64,000 nucleotides of DNA from Paraburkholderia sp. BL23I1N1 (lineage in GTDB: Bacteria; Pseudomonadota; Gammaproteobacteria; Burkholderiales; Burkholderiaceae): the NCBI RefSeq assembly GCF_003610295.1, contig NZ_RAPV01000001.1, forward strand, positions 1,364,001 through 1,428,000, given 5' to 3'. Under the pieces are notes generated by a model that was not told where the DNA came from, did no database searches, and was given only the letters and a program-made list of their open reading frames with translations. Each line of letters begins with the position of its first letter. The first letter of the stretch is position 1. Position numbers and translations under genes: made by a program. Positions 40,545-48,759 of this stretch are shown in pieces.

Positions 40545-41422
40545 CGCCCTAACAGAATCTGAACAGTCCGCCCCATTGCCGTGCCAGCCCGATCGCCAAG
40601 AAACTTGTATAAATCGCTGTCGGGATGGACGCAATCCAGAAGACCCGGTATCCAGTTGTAGTTCGCATACGTGTAATCGTGATTGTCGATCACAAGGACC
40701 GGAGGATTGGCCGCCGCAGCAGCAGCGCGTCCCGACTTAAGGTATGGCCCGGCATCGGGGGCGTCAAGTCGACATATGGGCGATGATTCCTCCCAAATCG
40801 CCGTCATGTGCTGGCCATCTGCATTCAGATTCTGCTGAACCGTAGCCATCCAGGTCGCGACGTACTGCCCGTACTGCTGCGGCGTCATACGATATTGGTC
40901 GTTCGTGAGAAATTGTCCGACGACGATTTGTGCGTGGCTGGCTTTCAGGCGGCCCATGAGCGATCCGCATGTGGACGATTCATTCGTCACGGCAGAGCAG
41001 TCGTATTCTGGTGCCTGACTGATAGGGTCCGCAGAGCCGTTGATCGAGTCAAGGACGGTGGCGCCCCCGATTCCGTGATTTTCGACAGTCACCGCACCAG
41101 ATCCAAATGCGGCATCCATAACGGATTGAACGCGGCCGGGCTCGGTGATCTGCGCTTGCACGAAATTAGCGCCCGCGACGTTATGCCCGTAGCTGTCAAT
41201 GGTACAGCCCGAAGTTGTCGCGCCGTCGTTGCAAGTCAGCGTTCCGCCGAGCGCCGACCAGCCATACGTTTTGCTGTCGCCGTCATAGTAGATTGTAACG
41301 ACCTTGTCTTTCCTTAAAGTTTGGGGGTCGACCGTAGGTGTCCGCGCAGAATTAGTCATGGGAGCATTCCCACTGCTGCCACCACCGCACGCGCTGAGCG
41401 CTGCGGCGCACCCGAGCGACAT
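40541..41422 (-). CDS. SGNH/GDSL-type hydrolase lipoprotein, paralogue of the 39431 gene
   Basis: A 293-residue protein starting MSLGCAAALSACGGG, with a short lipoprotein signal (lipobox LSAC). YDGDSKTYGW, NHGIGGATVLDSINGSAD, VVGQFLTNDQYRM and LLDCVHPDS correspond segment by segment to the secreted paralogue; by eye about two thirds of residues match. Catalytic Ser, Asp and His are kept. It would be anchored in the outer membrane. Start chosen because the region further upstream encodes the HTH protein in another frame. Confidence 0.8.
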   Translation of the reverse strand: MSLGCAAALSACGGGSSGNAPMTNSARTPTVDPQTLRKDKVVTIYYDGDSKTYGWSALGGTLTCNDGATTSGCTIDSYGHNVAGANFVQAQITEPGRVQSVMDAAFGSGAVTVENHGIGGATVLDSINGSADPISQAPEYDCSAVTNESSTCGSLMGRLKASHAQIVVGQFLTNDQYRMTPQQYGQYVATWMATVQQNLNADGQHMTAIWEESSPICRLDAPDAGPYLKSGRAAAAAANPPVLVIDNHDYTYANYNWIPGLLDCVHPDSDLYKFLGDRAGTAMGRTVQILLGR

Positions 41423-41424
41423 GG

Positions 41425-41713
41425 CTATGGCTGCGGCTCTCCATCGGCCGCCGGCGGCCGGAACTCGGCCCCTGCCAGGCGCATCCTTTCGTAGATGCGC
41501 GCGAGGGTTGCCTCGTCCAATTCGAGCTGGGCCATGAACGTGAAGAGCATTTGCGCGCTCATCGGCCGCGGGTCTCGCGGATTGGTGTACTTGCGCCAAT
41601 GCTGATCGCCCGCAAGCCAGCATAAGTCGGCCATCTGCTTGCCTGTGAGCCCGAGCTCGTTTCTTCAGGTCGGCCAGCTTTTGCGCGGGAGGATGCTTGT
41701 AATGAATTGGCAT
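41425..41713 (-). CDS. HTH-type regulator, disrupted by one base
   Basis: The first frame reads MPIHYKHPPAQKLADLKK from 41713; the rest, ELGLTGKQMADLCWLAGDQH to the end at 41425, is one base out. Removing one base from the TTT at 41660-41662 (AAA on the coding strand) gives a continuous protein of about 95 residues of a kind common in Burkholderia prophages, with WRKYTNPRDPRPM and MLFTFMAQLELDEATLARIY. A perfect palindrome lies upstream and may be its operator. The break is probably a sequencing error. Confidence 0.65.
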
Positions 41714-41810
41714 AGCCGGGCACGCGGCGCGCGCGAAACGTGAACTTCATGATTTTCGTCCTTTCGGGATAAGCGGGACTCGCGACAGCGTTTCCCTATG
41801 GACAGTAAAT

Positions 41811-41827
41811 TAGCCCTAATAGGGCTA
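41811..41827. promoter_or_regulatory. Perfect palindromic operator TAGCCCTA-A-TAGGGCTA
   Basis: Eight-base perfect arms around one central base, in the AT-richer gap between the HTH gene (minus strand) and the lysis genes (plus strand). Such a site fits autoregulation by the HTH protein. Confidence 0.65.
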
Positions 41828-41848
41828 GTCGTCAAGCGAAGATCGCAT

Positions 41849-41871
41849 GCCGCCCATGAGGCGGCTTTTTT
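41849..41871 (+). terminator. Rho-independent terminator upstream of the lysis genes
   Basis: GCCGCC and GGCGGC arms with a five-base loop and six T. It lies after the palindromic operator and before the first lysis gene on the plus strand, so any promoter near the operator would give only a short RNA unless termination is suppressed. Confidence 0.8.
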
Positions 41872-41906
41872 ACACCCGCAGCGCCGGCAAACAGGAGATC
41901 GAGCCG

Positions 41907-42326
41907 ATGTCGGATTTTTGGAACGAGGGTGTGAAGTCAATCGCGGCGGCTCTCGGCGGGATGGGCACGTTCTGGGCCGGCGCGCGCATGTGGCGGCAAG
42001 CCGATCGTCGACGCCAGGCCGAAAGCGAGGGTGAGGCCAAGATCGTCGAGGCAGACTCAGCTGGGCAGGTCGAGTCCATCGCGCGATTTGAGCGACTCGC
42101 CACTCTTGCCGAAGAGAGGGCCGGACGTGCTGAAGCGCGTGAACTGTTGGCCGTTCAGCGTGCGGACCGCGCCGAGGAACTGATGCGAGCCGCTGAGCAA
42201 AGGGCTGCCGAGGCAGAACAGCGCGCCCGACATGCGGAGGCGGAAGTTGAGGAACTGAAACGCCGCATCGAGAGCCTCGAGCTGATCGTCGGCAACCGGA
42301 GGGCACGTGATGACGCAAATTCGTGA
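41907..42326 (+). CDS. Coiled-coil protein of the lysis cluster
   Basis: A 139-residue protein with AGGAG upstream. Residues 8-25 (GVKSIAAALGGMGTFWAGAR) are mildly hydrophobic; residues 30-135 are a long charged coiled coil (ARFERLATLAEERAGRAEAR, RAAEAEQRARHAEAEVEELK). It overlaps the next gene, which has a similar layout. Spanin- or holin-regulator-like; the function is not proven. Confidence 0.6.
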   Translation: MSDFWNEGVKSIAAALGGMGTFWAGARMWRQADRRRQAESEGEAKIVEADSAGQVESIARFERLATLAEERAGRAEARELLAVQRADRAEELMRAAEQRAAEAEQRARHAEAEVEELKRRIESLELIVGNRRARDDANS

Positions 42327-42888
42327 CTGGCGCTGGTGGGTCTTCATCGGCTGCTTGATGGGCGGCTTCGGCGGGATGCTGGCGGCCGGATATTTTCTGG
42401 GGCAGTGGGGCATGTCCGTCGAGCGAGCGAAATGGGCCGACGAACGTGGCGCACTCATGAAGCGCTTTCCGATTGCTCGAGCAGACGAGAGGGCTGCATG
42501 CACGCGAGAGTACTCCGCTCAGATCGAAGGCCTCAAAGCGACCGCGGCGGCGCGCGACGCGATGGCCAGCCAGACTGCGGCAGACGTGGTCGACATGAAG
42601 TCGCTGATGAAGACGACGAACGACCTGGCCGCATACACGCTGCGATTTCTCGGTGATCGCGCGCGCGTGAACGACGAACGCAGCGCCACGATGCTGAAAC
42701 AGACGCGCGAGGCAGCCGCCGCGGCGACGGCTGCCCAGAAAACCACGGTGCAGGTCGAGCAGAAGGTCAGCGTCGCAGCTGACAAGGCCGACGAGGCGGC
42801 GAGCACGGCAAAGGCTGTCGACAGAAAGCTCGACACCGCAACGCATCCAGCCTTGCCCGCGAAACCCTGGGCCGGCGGCAATCGCTAG
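42310..42888 (+). CDS. Membrane-anchored coiled-coil protein (inner-membrane spanin-like)
   Basis: A 192-residue protein. One N-terminal membrane segment (WWVFIGCLMGGFGGMLAAGY) is followed by a periplasmic coiled coil rich in Ala, Lys and Glu (SVAADKADEAASTAKAVDRK). This matches the topology of an i-spanin. It lies before the endolysin gene, which is not the usual Rz position, so the call is tentative. Confidence 0.5.
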   Translation: MTQIRDWRWWVFIGCLMGGFGGMLAAGYFLGQWGMSVERAKWADERGALMKRFPIARADERAACTREYSAQIEGLKATAAARDAMASQTAADVVDMKSLMKTTNDLAAYTLRFLGDRARVNDERSATMLKQTREAAAAATAAQKTTVQVEQKVSVAADKADEAASTAKAVDRKLDTATHPALPAKPWAGGNR

Positions 42889-42942
42889 CAGCTCGTCGAC
42901 GCACCTTTAACTTGCGCGCGGGTCCACGCGCCGGAGAACTCC

Positions 42943-43514
42943 ATGTCCCCTGACACGCTCGCCTCGGCGCTGCAGATTCCGCTCGCCCGTGCCACCCAGT
43001 GGGCCGATCCGCTGTCGGCCGCTATGGCGCTTTGCGCGATCGACTCGCCCGCGCGCCAAGCCGCGTTTCTGGCGCAGTGCGGCCACGAATGCAACCGCTT
43101 CCTGTTCCTGCGCGAGCTGTGGGGCCCGACGCCCGAGCAGAAGCTCTATGAGCCATTCACGCCGAAATCGAAGGCGCTGGGCAATACGACCGCCGGCGAT
43201 GGCTTTCGATACCGCGGTGGCGGCTTGATCCAGATCACGGGTCGATACAACTACCGGACGATGGGCCAGAAGATCGGCGTCGACCTCGAGGGCAACCCGG
43301 ATCAGATCTCGCAGCCGAGCGTCGCGGCGCAAGCATCGGCGCAGTTCTGGGCCGATCGCAATTTCAATGCATATGCGGATGCGGGGCGCATTTCTCACGC
43401 TGAGTCGCGCGATCAACATCGGCAATCCCAATAGCAACGCGACACCGAATGGCATGGACGACCGCGAACAGATCTGGACGAGTTGCAAAGCCCGCGCTCG
43501 GTGTCGCTGCCTAA
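42943..43514 (+). CDS. GH19 endolysin, disrupted by two one-base insertions
   Basis: A glycoside hydrolase family 19 (chitinase-like) lysozyme. LAQCGHECNRFLFLRELWGP carries the catalytic His-Glu region and YRGGGLIQITGRYNYR is the substrate-cleft motif. The frame breaks at GGGG (43383-43386) and at CCC (43491-43493). Removing one base from each restores ADAGAFLTLSRAINIGNPNS, MDDREQIWTSCKAALGVAA and a TAA at 43514, a protein of about 189 residues. As given it would end at 43434. It degrades peptidoglycan at lysis. Confidence 0.8.
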
Positions 43515-43532
43515 ATCGATTTTCAACAATCG

Positions 43533-43552
43533 CCGCCTAGAGCGGTTTTTTT
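43533..43552 (+). terminator. Weak terminator after the endolysin gene
   Basis: CCGC and GCGG arms with loop CTAGA followed by seven T. The stem is short, so read-through to the following genes is likely. Confidence 0.5.
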
Positions 43553-43570
43553 GCCTTTGGAGAAACAACG

Positions 43571-43882
43571 ATGAACGCATCACTTTGGGTAAGGTTTGTC
43601 GCGGCAGCCATGTGCTTTGCGGCATGGGGCGCGCTCGTGCTAATGGGGAAAGCGCCGGCGAACGAGTTCATCTTTGCGCTCGGCCAGACGCTCATCGGCC
43701 TCGGCGTTTATCACGCCGCGACCAACAATTCCATCGGCAGCGTCGCCGCGATCGCTTCGACGTTCGAACCGGTTGAGCCCGCCGTCGGGCCACTTCCGGT
43801 AGCCGCCGTTTCGACGTCGGCGCAGACGGCCGTGCCGCCGGTACCGACGGTTCAGGCCGCGGCACCAGCCGCGGTGCAGTGA
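43571..43882 (+). CDS. Holin-like small membrane protein
   Basis: A 103-residue protein with GGAG before the ATG. Two hydrophobic helices, FVAAAMCFAAWGALVLM (about 9-25) and FIFALGQTLIGLGVYHAA (about 33-50), are followed by an Ala/Pro/Val-rich tail. Size, two helices and position just after the endolysin suit a class II holin. No sequence match to a named holin family is claimed. Confidence 0.55.
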   Translation: MNASLWVRFVAAAMCFAAWGALVLMGKAPANEFIFALGQTLIGLGVYHAATNNSIGSVAAIASTFEPVEPAVGPLPVAAVSTSAQTAVPPVPTVQAAAPAAVQ

Positions 43883-44187
43883 TGCGTGCGTTACTCGCGC
43901 CGCTGCTGGCGCTCTCGCTGGCGGCGTGCGCGACGTATCGCGTCGAGCCGTTCTATGACGTCGGTGCCGGTCGCGTGATCTGCTGTCGCGCCACGGTGAC
44001 GAACAGCAAGAACATCGCGACCGTGAACTTCTTTGCCACGGAGTCCGGAGGCACCTACCTCATTCACTTCGTTGAAACCGGCGTCAGTGCCTCGGCGCCG
44101 ATCGCAGCAGCCGCCATCGGCGCGTCCGACGTCTCGGCCGCCGTCACCAGTGCGGCCGTCACGGCCGCAAAGTTCGCTCCCAAGTAA
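43882..44187 (+). CDS. Small lipoprotein
   Basis: A 101-residue protein with a lipoprotein signal (LLALSLAAC). The mature part has VICCRATVTNSKNIATVNFF and an Ala/Val-rich C-terminus. Its start overlaps the previous stop. A lipoprotein beside the endolysin and spanin-like gene could be an outer-membrane spanin, but it lacks the Pro-rich sequence usual for Rz1. Confidence 0.55.
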   Translation: MRALLAPLLALSLAACATYRVEPFYDVGAGRVICCRATVTNSKNIATVNFFATESGGTYLIHFVETGVSASAPIAAAAIGASDVSAAVTSAAVTAAKFAPK

Positions 44188-44197
44188 GGAACCCATC

Positions 44198-44647
44198 ATG
44201 AAACGTTTTTCCATGCTGCTCGCGGCAGGTCTTGTCGCGGCCACGTCGCTCGTAGGTTGTGCCGCGCTTTCGACTCAAACGCCGGCGCAGATTGCCCAGA
44301 ACATCTGTCCGGGTGTGCAATCGGAGATTGGTACCCTGAAACAGTCCGGGGTGTTCACCGGCGGCGCGCAGGCGACGCTGACCAATCAGGTTCAGCCCGA
44401 CGTTGATGCGGTATGCGCCCAAGGCGCGACGGTGACTGTGGTCAACATTCGGAATCTGGTGCAGGCCACGTTCCCGATTGTGGTGACAGCGATCGGTAAT
44501 TCCAGCCTGACCGATCAGCAGAAGCTGCAGGCGACGCTCGCGGTTGGCGTCGTGGTGACCGGCATCAACACGGCTCTTTCGCTGCAGTCGGCACCGATCA
44601 CCACGACGCCTGCGCCGACGCCGGCGAGCGGGACTATCGCATCGTGA
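44198..44647 (+). CDS. Lipoprotein of unknown function
   Basis: A 149-residue protein with AAGGA upstream of the ATG. The signal MLLAAGLVAATSLVGC ends in lipobox LVGC. The mature part is helical, Gln/Thr-rich (AQIAQNICPGVQSEIGTLKQ, QQKLQATLAVGVVVTGINTA) and ends in a Pro/Thr tail. The stop overlaps the patatin-like gene (GTGA). Possibly a lysis or conversion factor. Confidence 0.6.
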   Translation: MKRFSMLLAAGLVAATSLVGCAALSTQTPAQIAQNICPGVQSEIGTLKQSGVFTGGAQATLTNQVQPDVDAVCAQGATVTVVNIRNLVQATFPIVVTAIGNSSLTDQQKLQATLAVGVVVTGINTALSLQSAPITTTPAPTPASGTIAS

Positions 44648-45466
44648 ACCACCCGATCCGTGTCGCTTTTAGCGGTTCGGGCTTCAAGGTGCCGGCTCAC
44701 GCCGGCGCCTTGCAGGCGATCGTCGACGCGGGCTACCGGCCGATCGAGCTGGCGGGGACGTCCGGCGGCAGCATTTGCGCGGCTCTCTTTGCCGCCGGCA
44801 TGTCGCTTTCCGACATGAAGACGCTGGCGCTGACGCACGACTGGTCGAACATGATGTCGTTCAGCCCGCTCGCGGCGCTGCGTATGCGTGGGTTCTGCGA
44901 CGGCAAAACGCTGCTCGCGTGGATGCTCGAGCACACCGGCGGCAAGACGTTCGCGGATCTGGCGATCGACTTCACGGCCGTGGCGTCGAACGTGGCCAAC
45001 GAAGGCCCATTCGAGTTTTTCGCGCGCGGCGACGCCCGACGTTCCGGTTGCGCTCGCGGTGCGCTCGTCGACGTCGATCCCATTCGTTTTCGAACCGGTG
45101 TCCATCGCCGACGCGCTGCTGTCGGACGGCGGCATGGTGAACAACATTCCGGTGGATCGTCTGAAGGTGGACGAGGTGCCTCGGCTTGGCGTGCAGCTCG
45201 TGAGCATGGACCTCTCGCTGAAGCCGAAGGCGCGGCTCTGGCCTCTCCAGTTCGCTATGCGGCTGATCGATCTCATGCTGTCCGCGTGCGAGTCGACGCA
45301 CGTCAGCGCGGCGCAGGCCGCCGGCGCGCGAATGGCGTTTGTGGAGACGGGCTACGCGTCGACGCTCGATCGCAATATGCCGCTCGAGCTCCGGCAGCGT
45401 CTCTTCGACGACGGGTACGCCGCAACGAAAGCTGCGCTTGCGCAAATGGCGGCGGTGACTGCCTAA
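44644..45466 (+). CDS. Patatin-like phospholipase, disrupted by one base
   Basis: Starts with GTG overlapping the lipoprotein stop. FSGSGFKVPAHAGAL is the Gly-rich oxyanion region, IELAGTSGGSICAALFAAG holds the catalytic Ser (G-T-S-G-G), and DALLSDGGMVNNIPVDRLK holds the catalytic Asp. The frame shifts at CCC (45035-45037); removing one C joins FFARGDADVPVALAVRSS and gives about 273 residues ending at 45466. Patatin-like enzymes hydrolyse phospholipids. In a lysis cluster this could help membrane disruption or change the lysogen. Confidence 0.75.
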
Positions 45467-45855
45467 CGTCTCTTCTGGTGGCGCCGCGCGATCATCATCG
45501 CCGCGCGGTCCGCTGGATCATCTGGATCGTAGTCGAAGCCTTCCGCACCGCCCGTCAGCCGCGGCGGCGCGCGTCCCGGCTTGCCTTTTCCTCCGACCGG
45601 TCCGATGCGAAACAGCTCTCCCTCGATGTATTTGCAAGCGGCGCGCAGTGGCGCGTCCTCTCCGGTCAGTCTTCCAAACTCAGCTCTCTGAGCGGCGCGT
45701 GTCGTCTGTTCGAGCAATGTGTTCAGGCGCACTAGCGTCTCTCGCGAGTGCTGAACCTCGAGGATCAGTCGCCAGATGACCTCGTCATCCTTGCGCAGTC
45801 GATACCACTCGCGCAGTTCGGCGAGCGTAGGCGGGGCAAAAGGGGGCAGAGTCAA
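45463..45855 (-). CDS. SOS-controlled protein of unknown function, candidate antirepressor
   Basis: A 130-residue protein if started at the TTG at 45855 (MTLPPFAPPTLAELREWYRL); an ATG at 45903 would put the LexA box inside the gene and is less likely. The N-terminal 65 residues are charged and helical (RKDDEVIWRLILEVQHSRET, LVRLNTLLEQTTRAAQRAEF); the C-terminal part is Gly/Pro-rich then acidic and ends RRHQKRR. A LexA box lies 13 bases before the start. Together with the apparently non-cleavable repressor this suggests an SOS-induced antirepressor comparable in logic to Tum of phage 186; no sequence similarity to Tum is claimed. Convergent with the patatin gene. Confidence 0.6.
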   Translation of the reverse strand: MTLPPFAPPTLAELREWYRLRKDDEVIWRLILEVQHSRETLVRLNTLLEQTTRAAQRAEFGRLTGEDAPLRAACKYIEGELFRIGPVGGKGKPGRAPPRLTGGAEGFDYDPDDPADRAAMMIARRHQKRR

Positions 45856-45868
45856 GGCATGCTCAAAA

Positions 45869-45888
45869 CACTGTATGAATAAACAGTA
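45869..45888 (-). promoter_or_regulatory. LexA (SOS) box
   Basis: ACTGTATGAATAAACAGTA contains CTGT-N8-ACAG (45871-45886), and 16 of 20 positions match the E. coli LexA consensus. Beta-proteobacterial LexA uses the same type of site. A TATACT -10-like hexamer overlaps it on the minus strand. Confidence 0.8.
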
Positions 45889-45903
45889 TATCGCGAGCAT
45901 TCT

Positions 45904-46160
45904 GACGCGCCAGCCTGTACTATTAAGAAAAGCCAAACCACTACAAATCAAAGGCTTACGTGCGGCAGTATCCTCATATAGAGGTACAACATTTTGAATT
46001 GCCCGCTTTGCTGCGTAAGCTTTTGCGGGGAAAGACAGGATTGAAGGGCAAAGAGTGCGAGTATTCAGACCATATCGGCGGATCCAGGCGCAGCACCCAA
46101 GCTCCGCCGATCGCAGCAGCCGAGCGCGGCGGCACCGCGCCCATGACGAGGGAGACCGAC
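45904..46160. other. Gap holding the probable right prophage boundary
   Basis: About 257 bases without a convincing gene, AT-richer than both sides up to about 46040. It contains AAAGGCTTACG (about 45951) and the nearly inverse CGTAAGCTTTT (about 46015), an imperfect inverted repeat 60 bp apart that could be integrase-related. I see no tRNA gene. The attR core cannot be identified without attL, which lies outside the window. Confidence 0.4.
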
Positions 46161-46406
46161 ATGTCGCGTGAATTGAAAACCGAGCAGGAACTGCTGGCAC
46201 TGGTCGTGAAAGCGCTCGACGCCAATCCGGTCACGGCCGGCTGGATTCCGACCGGATTTCACGAGACCGTCGAGGACGAGGAGGGCTGCAACTGGGATAT
46301 CACCCATCTGCACCGCGACCGCAAGGACGCGAACGTGCGGGAAGTGGCGACCAGTGAGGCGGCCGGGATCATCAACGATCTGCGGGGCCGCTACAACCTG
46401 CGGTAG
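46161..46406 (+). CDS. Conserved small protein of unknown function
   Basis: An 81-residue acidic protein. I use the ATG at 46161, with GAGGGAG upstream. TEQELLALVVKALDANPVTA, then EDEEGCNWDITHLHRDRKDA and EAAGIINDLRGRYNLR. It has a balanced globular composition. Probably host or boundary gene. A hairpin follows its stop. Confidence 0.65.
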   Translation: MSRELKTEQELLALVVKALDANPVTAGWIPTGFHETVEDEEGCNWDITHLHRDRKDANVREVATSEAAGIINDLRGRYNLR

Positions 46407-46407
46407 G

Positions 46408-46430
46408 GCGCGGGGGGCTGTGCCCCGCGC
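46408..46430 (+). terminator. GC-rich hairpin after the small gene
   Basis: Perfect eight-base arms GCGCGGGG and CCCCGCGC directly after the stop codon, without a T tract. Possible terminator. The rest of the gap to lolC (to 46702) shows only GC-rich sequence. Confidence 0.5.
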
Positions 46431-46702
46431 GCAATGCCTTTCTCGCGAGTTCGCGGCATTGTATGGCAAACTTCGCGCTTGATTGACGGCAGTGGCGGCA
46501 GCGGTAGCCATGACGGGGTGCCGGCTTCGGTGGCGCGGGGGTTTGCCGGGAGCCCCGGAATGTCATACCGGAACCATCCGGGTTGCCGCGACACCAATGA
46601 TCACGGTGCTCAGGCCGCATGACAGGCGCGACAGTTGCAAGTTGCCGCCGTCATGCGCGGCAAAAGGCCAGCAGCAGACGAAGAACGCAGAAAAGGATTC
46701 GC

Positions 46703-47956
46703 TTGAAATTTCCCTACGAATGGCAGATTGGCTGGCGCTACACCCGCGCGGGCAAACGCACGACCGGTAACGGCTTCATTTCCTTCATCGCGCTCGTGTC
46801 GATGTCGGGTATCGCGCTTGGCGTCGCGGCGCTGATCGTCGTGTTGTCCGTGATGAACGGTTTCCAGAAAGAGGTGCGCGACCGGATGTTGTCGGTGCTC
46901 GCGCACGTCGAAATCTTTTCGCCGACCGGTTCGATGCCCAACTGGCAATTGACCGCCCAGGAAGCGCGCCAGAACAAGGAAGTGATTGGCGCCGCGCCGT
47001 ATGTCGAAGCGCAGGCGCTGCTGACACGCCAGGATGCCGTGAGTGGCGTGGCGCTGCGCGGCGTCGAACCGTCGCTCGAGCCTGAAGTGTCCGACATCGG
47101 CCGCGAAATGAAGGGCGGCAAGCTGACCGACCTCGTGCCGGGCGACTTCGGCATCGTGCTGGGTGCGGACCTCGCGACCAATCTCGGCGTAACGGTCAAT
47201 GACAAGATCACCCTGGTCGCGCCCGAGGGCACCATCACGCCCGCCGGCATGCTGCCGCGGCTGAAACAGTTCACGGTGGTGGGCATCTTCGAGTCGGGGC
47301 ATTACGAATACGACAGCACGCTCGCGCTGATCAATATCAAGGACGCGCAGGCGCTGTTCCGGTTGCCCGCGCCGACGGGGGTGCGGCTGCGCCTGACCGA
47401 CATGCAGCGGGCGCCGGAGGTCGCGCATCAGCTGGCGCGCAGCCTGTCCGGGGATTTGTACATCCGCGACTGGACCCAGCAGAACAAGACCTGGTTCTCG
47501 GCGGTGCAGATCGAAAAACGCATGATGTTCATCATCCTCACGCTGATCATCGCGGTGGCGGCGTTCAATCTGGTGTCGTCGCTCGTCATGACGGTGACCA
47601 ACAAGCAGGCTGACATCGCGATTCTGCGCACGCTCGGGGCGCAGCCCGGCTCGATCATGAAGATTTTCGTCGTGCAGGGCGTGACGATCGGCTTTATCGG
47701 CACGGCGACCGGCGTCGCGCTCGGCTGCCTGATCGCGTGGAGCATTCCGTGGCTCGTACCGATGATCGAGCATATGCTCGGCGTGCAGTTCCTGCCGCCG
47801 TCCGTATATTTCATCAGCGAATTGCCGTCTGAGCTGATTCCCGCCGACGTGGCGCGGATCGGTGTCATCGCGTTTGCGATGTCGGCGCTGGCGACCCTTT
47901 ATCCGAGCTGGCGTGGTGCGAAAGTCCGTCCTGCGGAGGCACTGCGCTATGAATGA
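46703..47956 (+). CDS. lolC: Lipoprotein-releasing ABC transporter permease LolC/E
   Basis: A 417-residue inner-membrane protein. A first transmembrane helix lies at about 20-45 ([20 protein letters not shown]), a large periplasmic domain follows, and three helices lie near 265-295 ([20 protein letters not shown]), 315-345 and 380-400. With LolD it extracts lipoproteins from the inner membrane for transfer to LolA. TTG start with AAAAGGA upstream ([10 protein letters not shown]). Single LolC/LolE-type subunit genes (LolF-like) occur in many non-enteric bacteria. Its last codons overlap lolD. Confidence 0.92.
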   Translation: MKFPYEWQIGWRYTRAGKRTTGNGFISFIALVSMSGIALGVAALIVVLSVMNGFQKEVRDRMLSVLAHVEIFSPTGSMPNWQLTAQEARQNKEVIGAAPYVEAQALLTRQDAVSGVALRGVEPSLEPEVSDIGREMKGGKLTDLVPGDFGIVLGADLATNLGVTVNDKITLVAPEGTITPAGMLPRLKQFTVVGIFESGHYEYDSTLALINIKDAQALFRLPAPTGVRLRLTDMQRAPEVAHQLARSLSGDLYIRDWTQQNKTWFSAVQIEKRMMFIILTLIIAVAAFNLVSSLVMTVTNKQADIAILRTLGAQPGSIMKIFVVQGVTIGFIGTATGVALGCLIAWSIPWLVPMIEHMLGVQFLPPSVYFISELPSELIPADVARIGVIAFAMSALATLYPSWRGAKVRPAEALRYE

Positions 47957-48692
47957 CCGTTCCGTTAGCGTATCCATGGCTTCTGAAGACACCGCGCTGC
48001 ATCCCTATGTGCTGGAAGCAACCGGCATTTCGAAATCATTCGTGCAGGGCGGCCTCAATGTGCAGGTGCTCAACAACGCGCAACTGAGCGTGCCGCGCGG
48101 CGAAAAGCTGGCGATCGTCGGCGCGTCGGGTTCAGGCAAGAGCACGCTGTTGCACGTGCTCGGCGGCCTCGACGATCCGAGTGCCGGTCATGTCTCAGTC
48201 ATGGGCAAGCCTTTTACGAAGCTCTCTGAGCGCGAACGTAACGACCTGCGCAATCGCGCGCTCGGTTTCGTGTACCAGTTCCACCATCTGCTGCCGGAAT
48301 TCACCGCGCTCGACAATGTCGCGATGCCGCTGCGGATTCGCCGCATGACGACCGAAGCCGCGCGGCGCGAGGCGCTCGCGGTGCTGGAACGCGTCGGCAT
48401 GGGGCATCGGGCTAAGCATCGTCCGGGTGAGCTGTCGGGCGGCGAGCGTCAGCGTGTGGCCATCGCGCGGGCGCTGGTGACGAAGCCCGCTTGCGTACTC
48501 GCCGACGAACCCACCGGCAATCTCGACGGCGGCACCGCCGACAAGGTGTTCAACCTGATGCTCGAACTGTCGCAAACGTTCGACACCAGCTTCGTGATCG
48601 TCACGCACGATCCGGAACTGGCCGGACGTTGCGACCGGATCATGCGGCTGCGCGACGGCGTCTTGCACGAAGAGCCGTCTGTGCCGGTTTAA
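47949..48692 (+). CDS. lolD: Lipoprotein-releasing ABC transporter ATP-binding protein LolD
   Basis: A 247-residue ATPase. Walker [11 protein letters not shown]-loop [13 protein letters not shown], signature LSGGERQR, Walker [13 protein letters not shown] and the switch His in IVTHDPEL are intact. It powers lipoprotein release with LolC. Starts eight bases inside the lolC end. The slightly long N-terminus may start at a later Met. Confidence 0.95.
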   Translation: MNDRSVSVSMASEDTALHPYVLEATGISKSFVQGGLNVQVLNNAQLSVPRGEKLAIVGASGSGKSTLLHVLGGLDDPSAGHVSVMGKPFTKLSERERNDLRNRALGFVYQFHHLLPEFTALDNVAMPLRIRRMTTEAARREALAVLERVGMGHRAKHRPGELSGGERQRVAIARALVTKPACVLADEPTGNLDGGTADKVFNLMLELSQTFDTSFVIVTHDPELAGRCDRIMRLRDGVLHEEPSVPV

Positions 48693-48759
48693 TCACCGCG
48701 CGGAACGTGAGCGATGCTTTGCCGTGCTCGGGCTTGCTCTGCCGCTAACTAGGCGCGCC

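Noticed and set aside
40541..41713. One 390-codon reading of the second SGNH gene from 41713
   Set aside because: The first 97 codons are the beginning of the HTH gene followed by its shadow; the lipoprotein signal at 41422 marks the real start.
45904..46160. A tRNA or tmRNA 3' end as attachment site
   Set aside because: I could not find a cloverleaf, CCA end or T-arm sequence; attL is not in the window for comparison.
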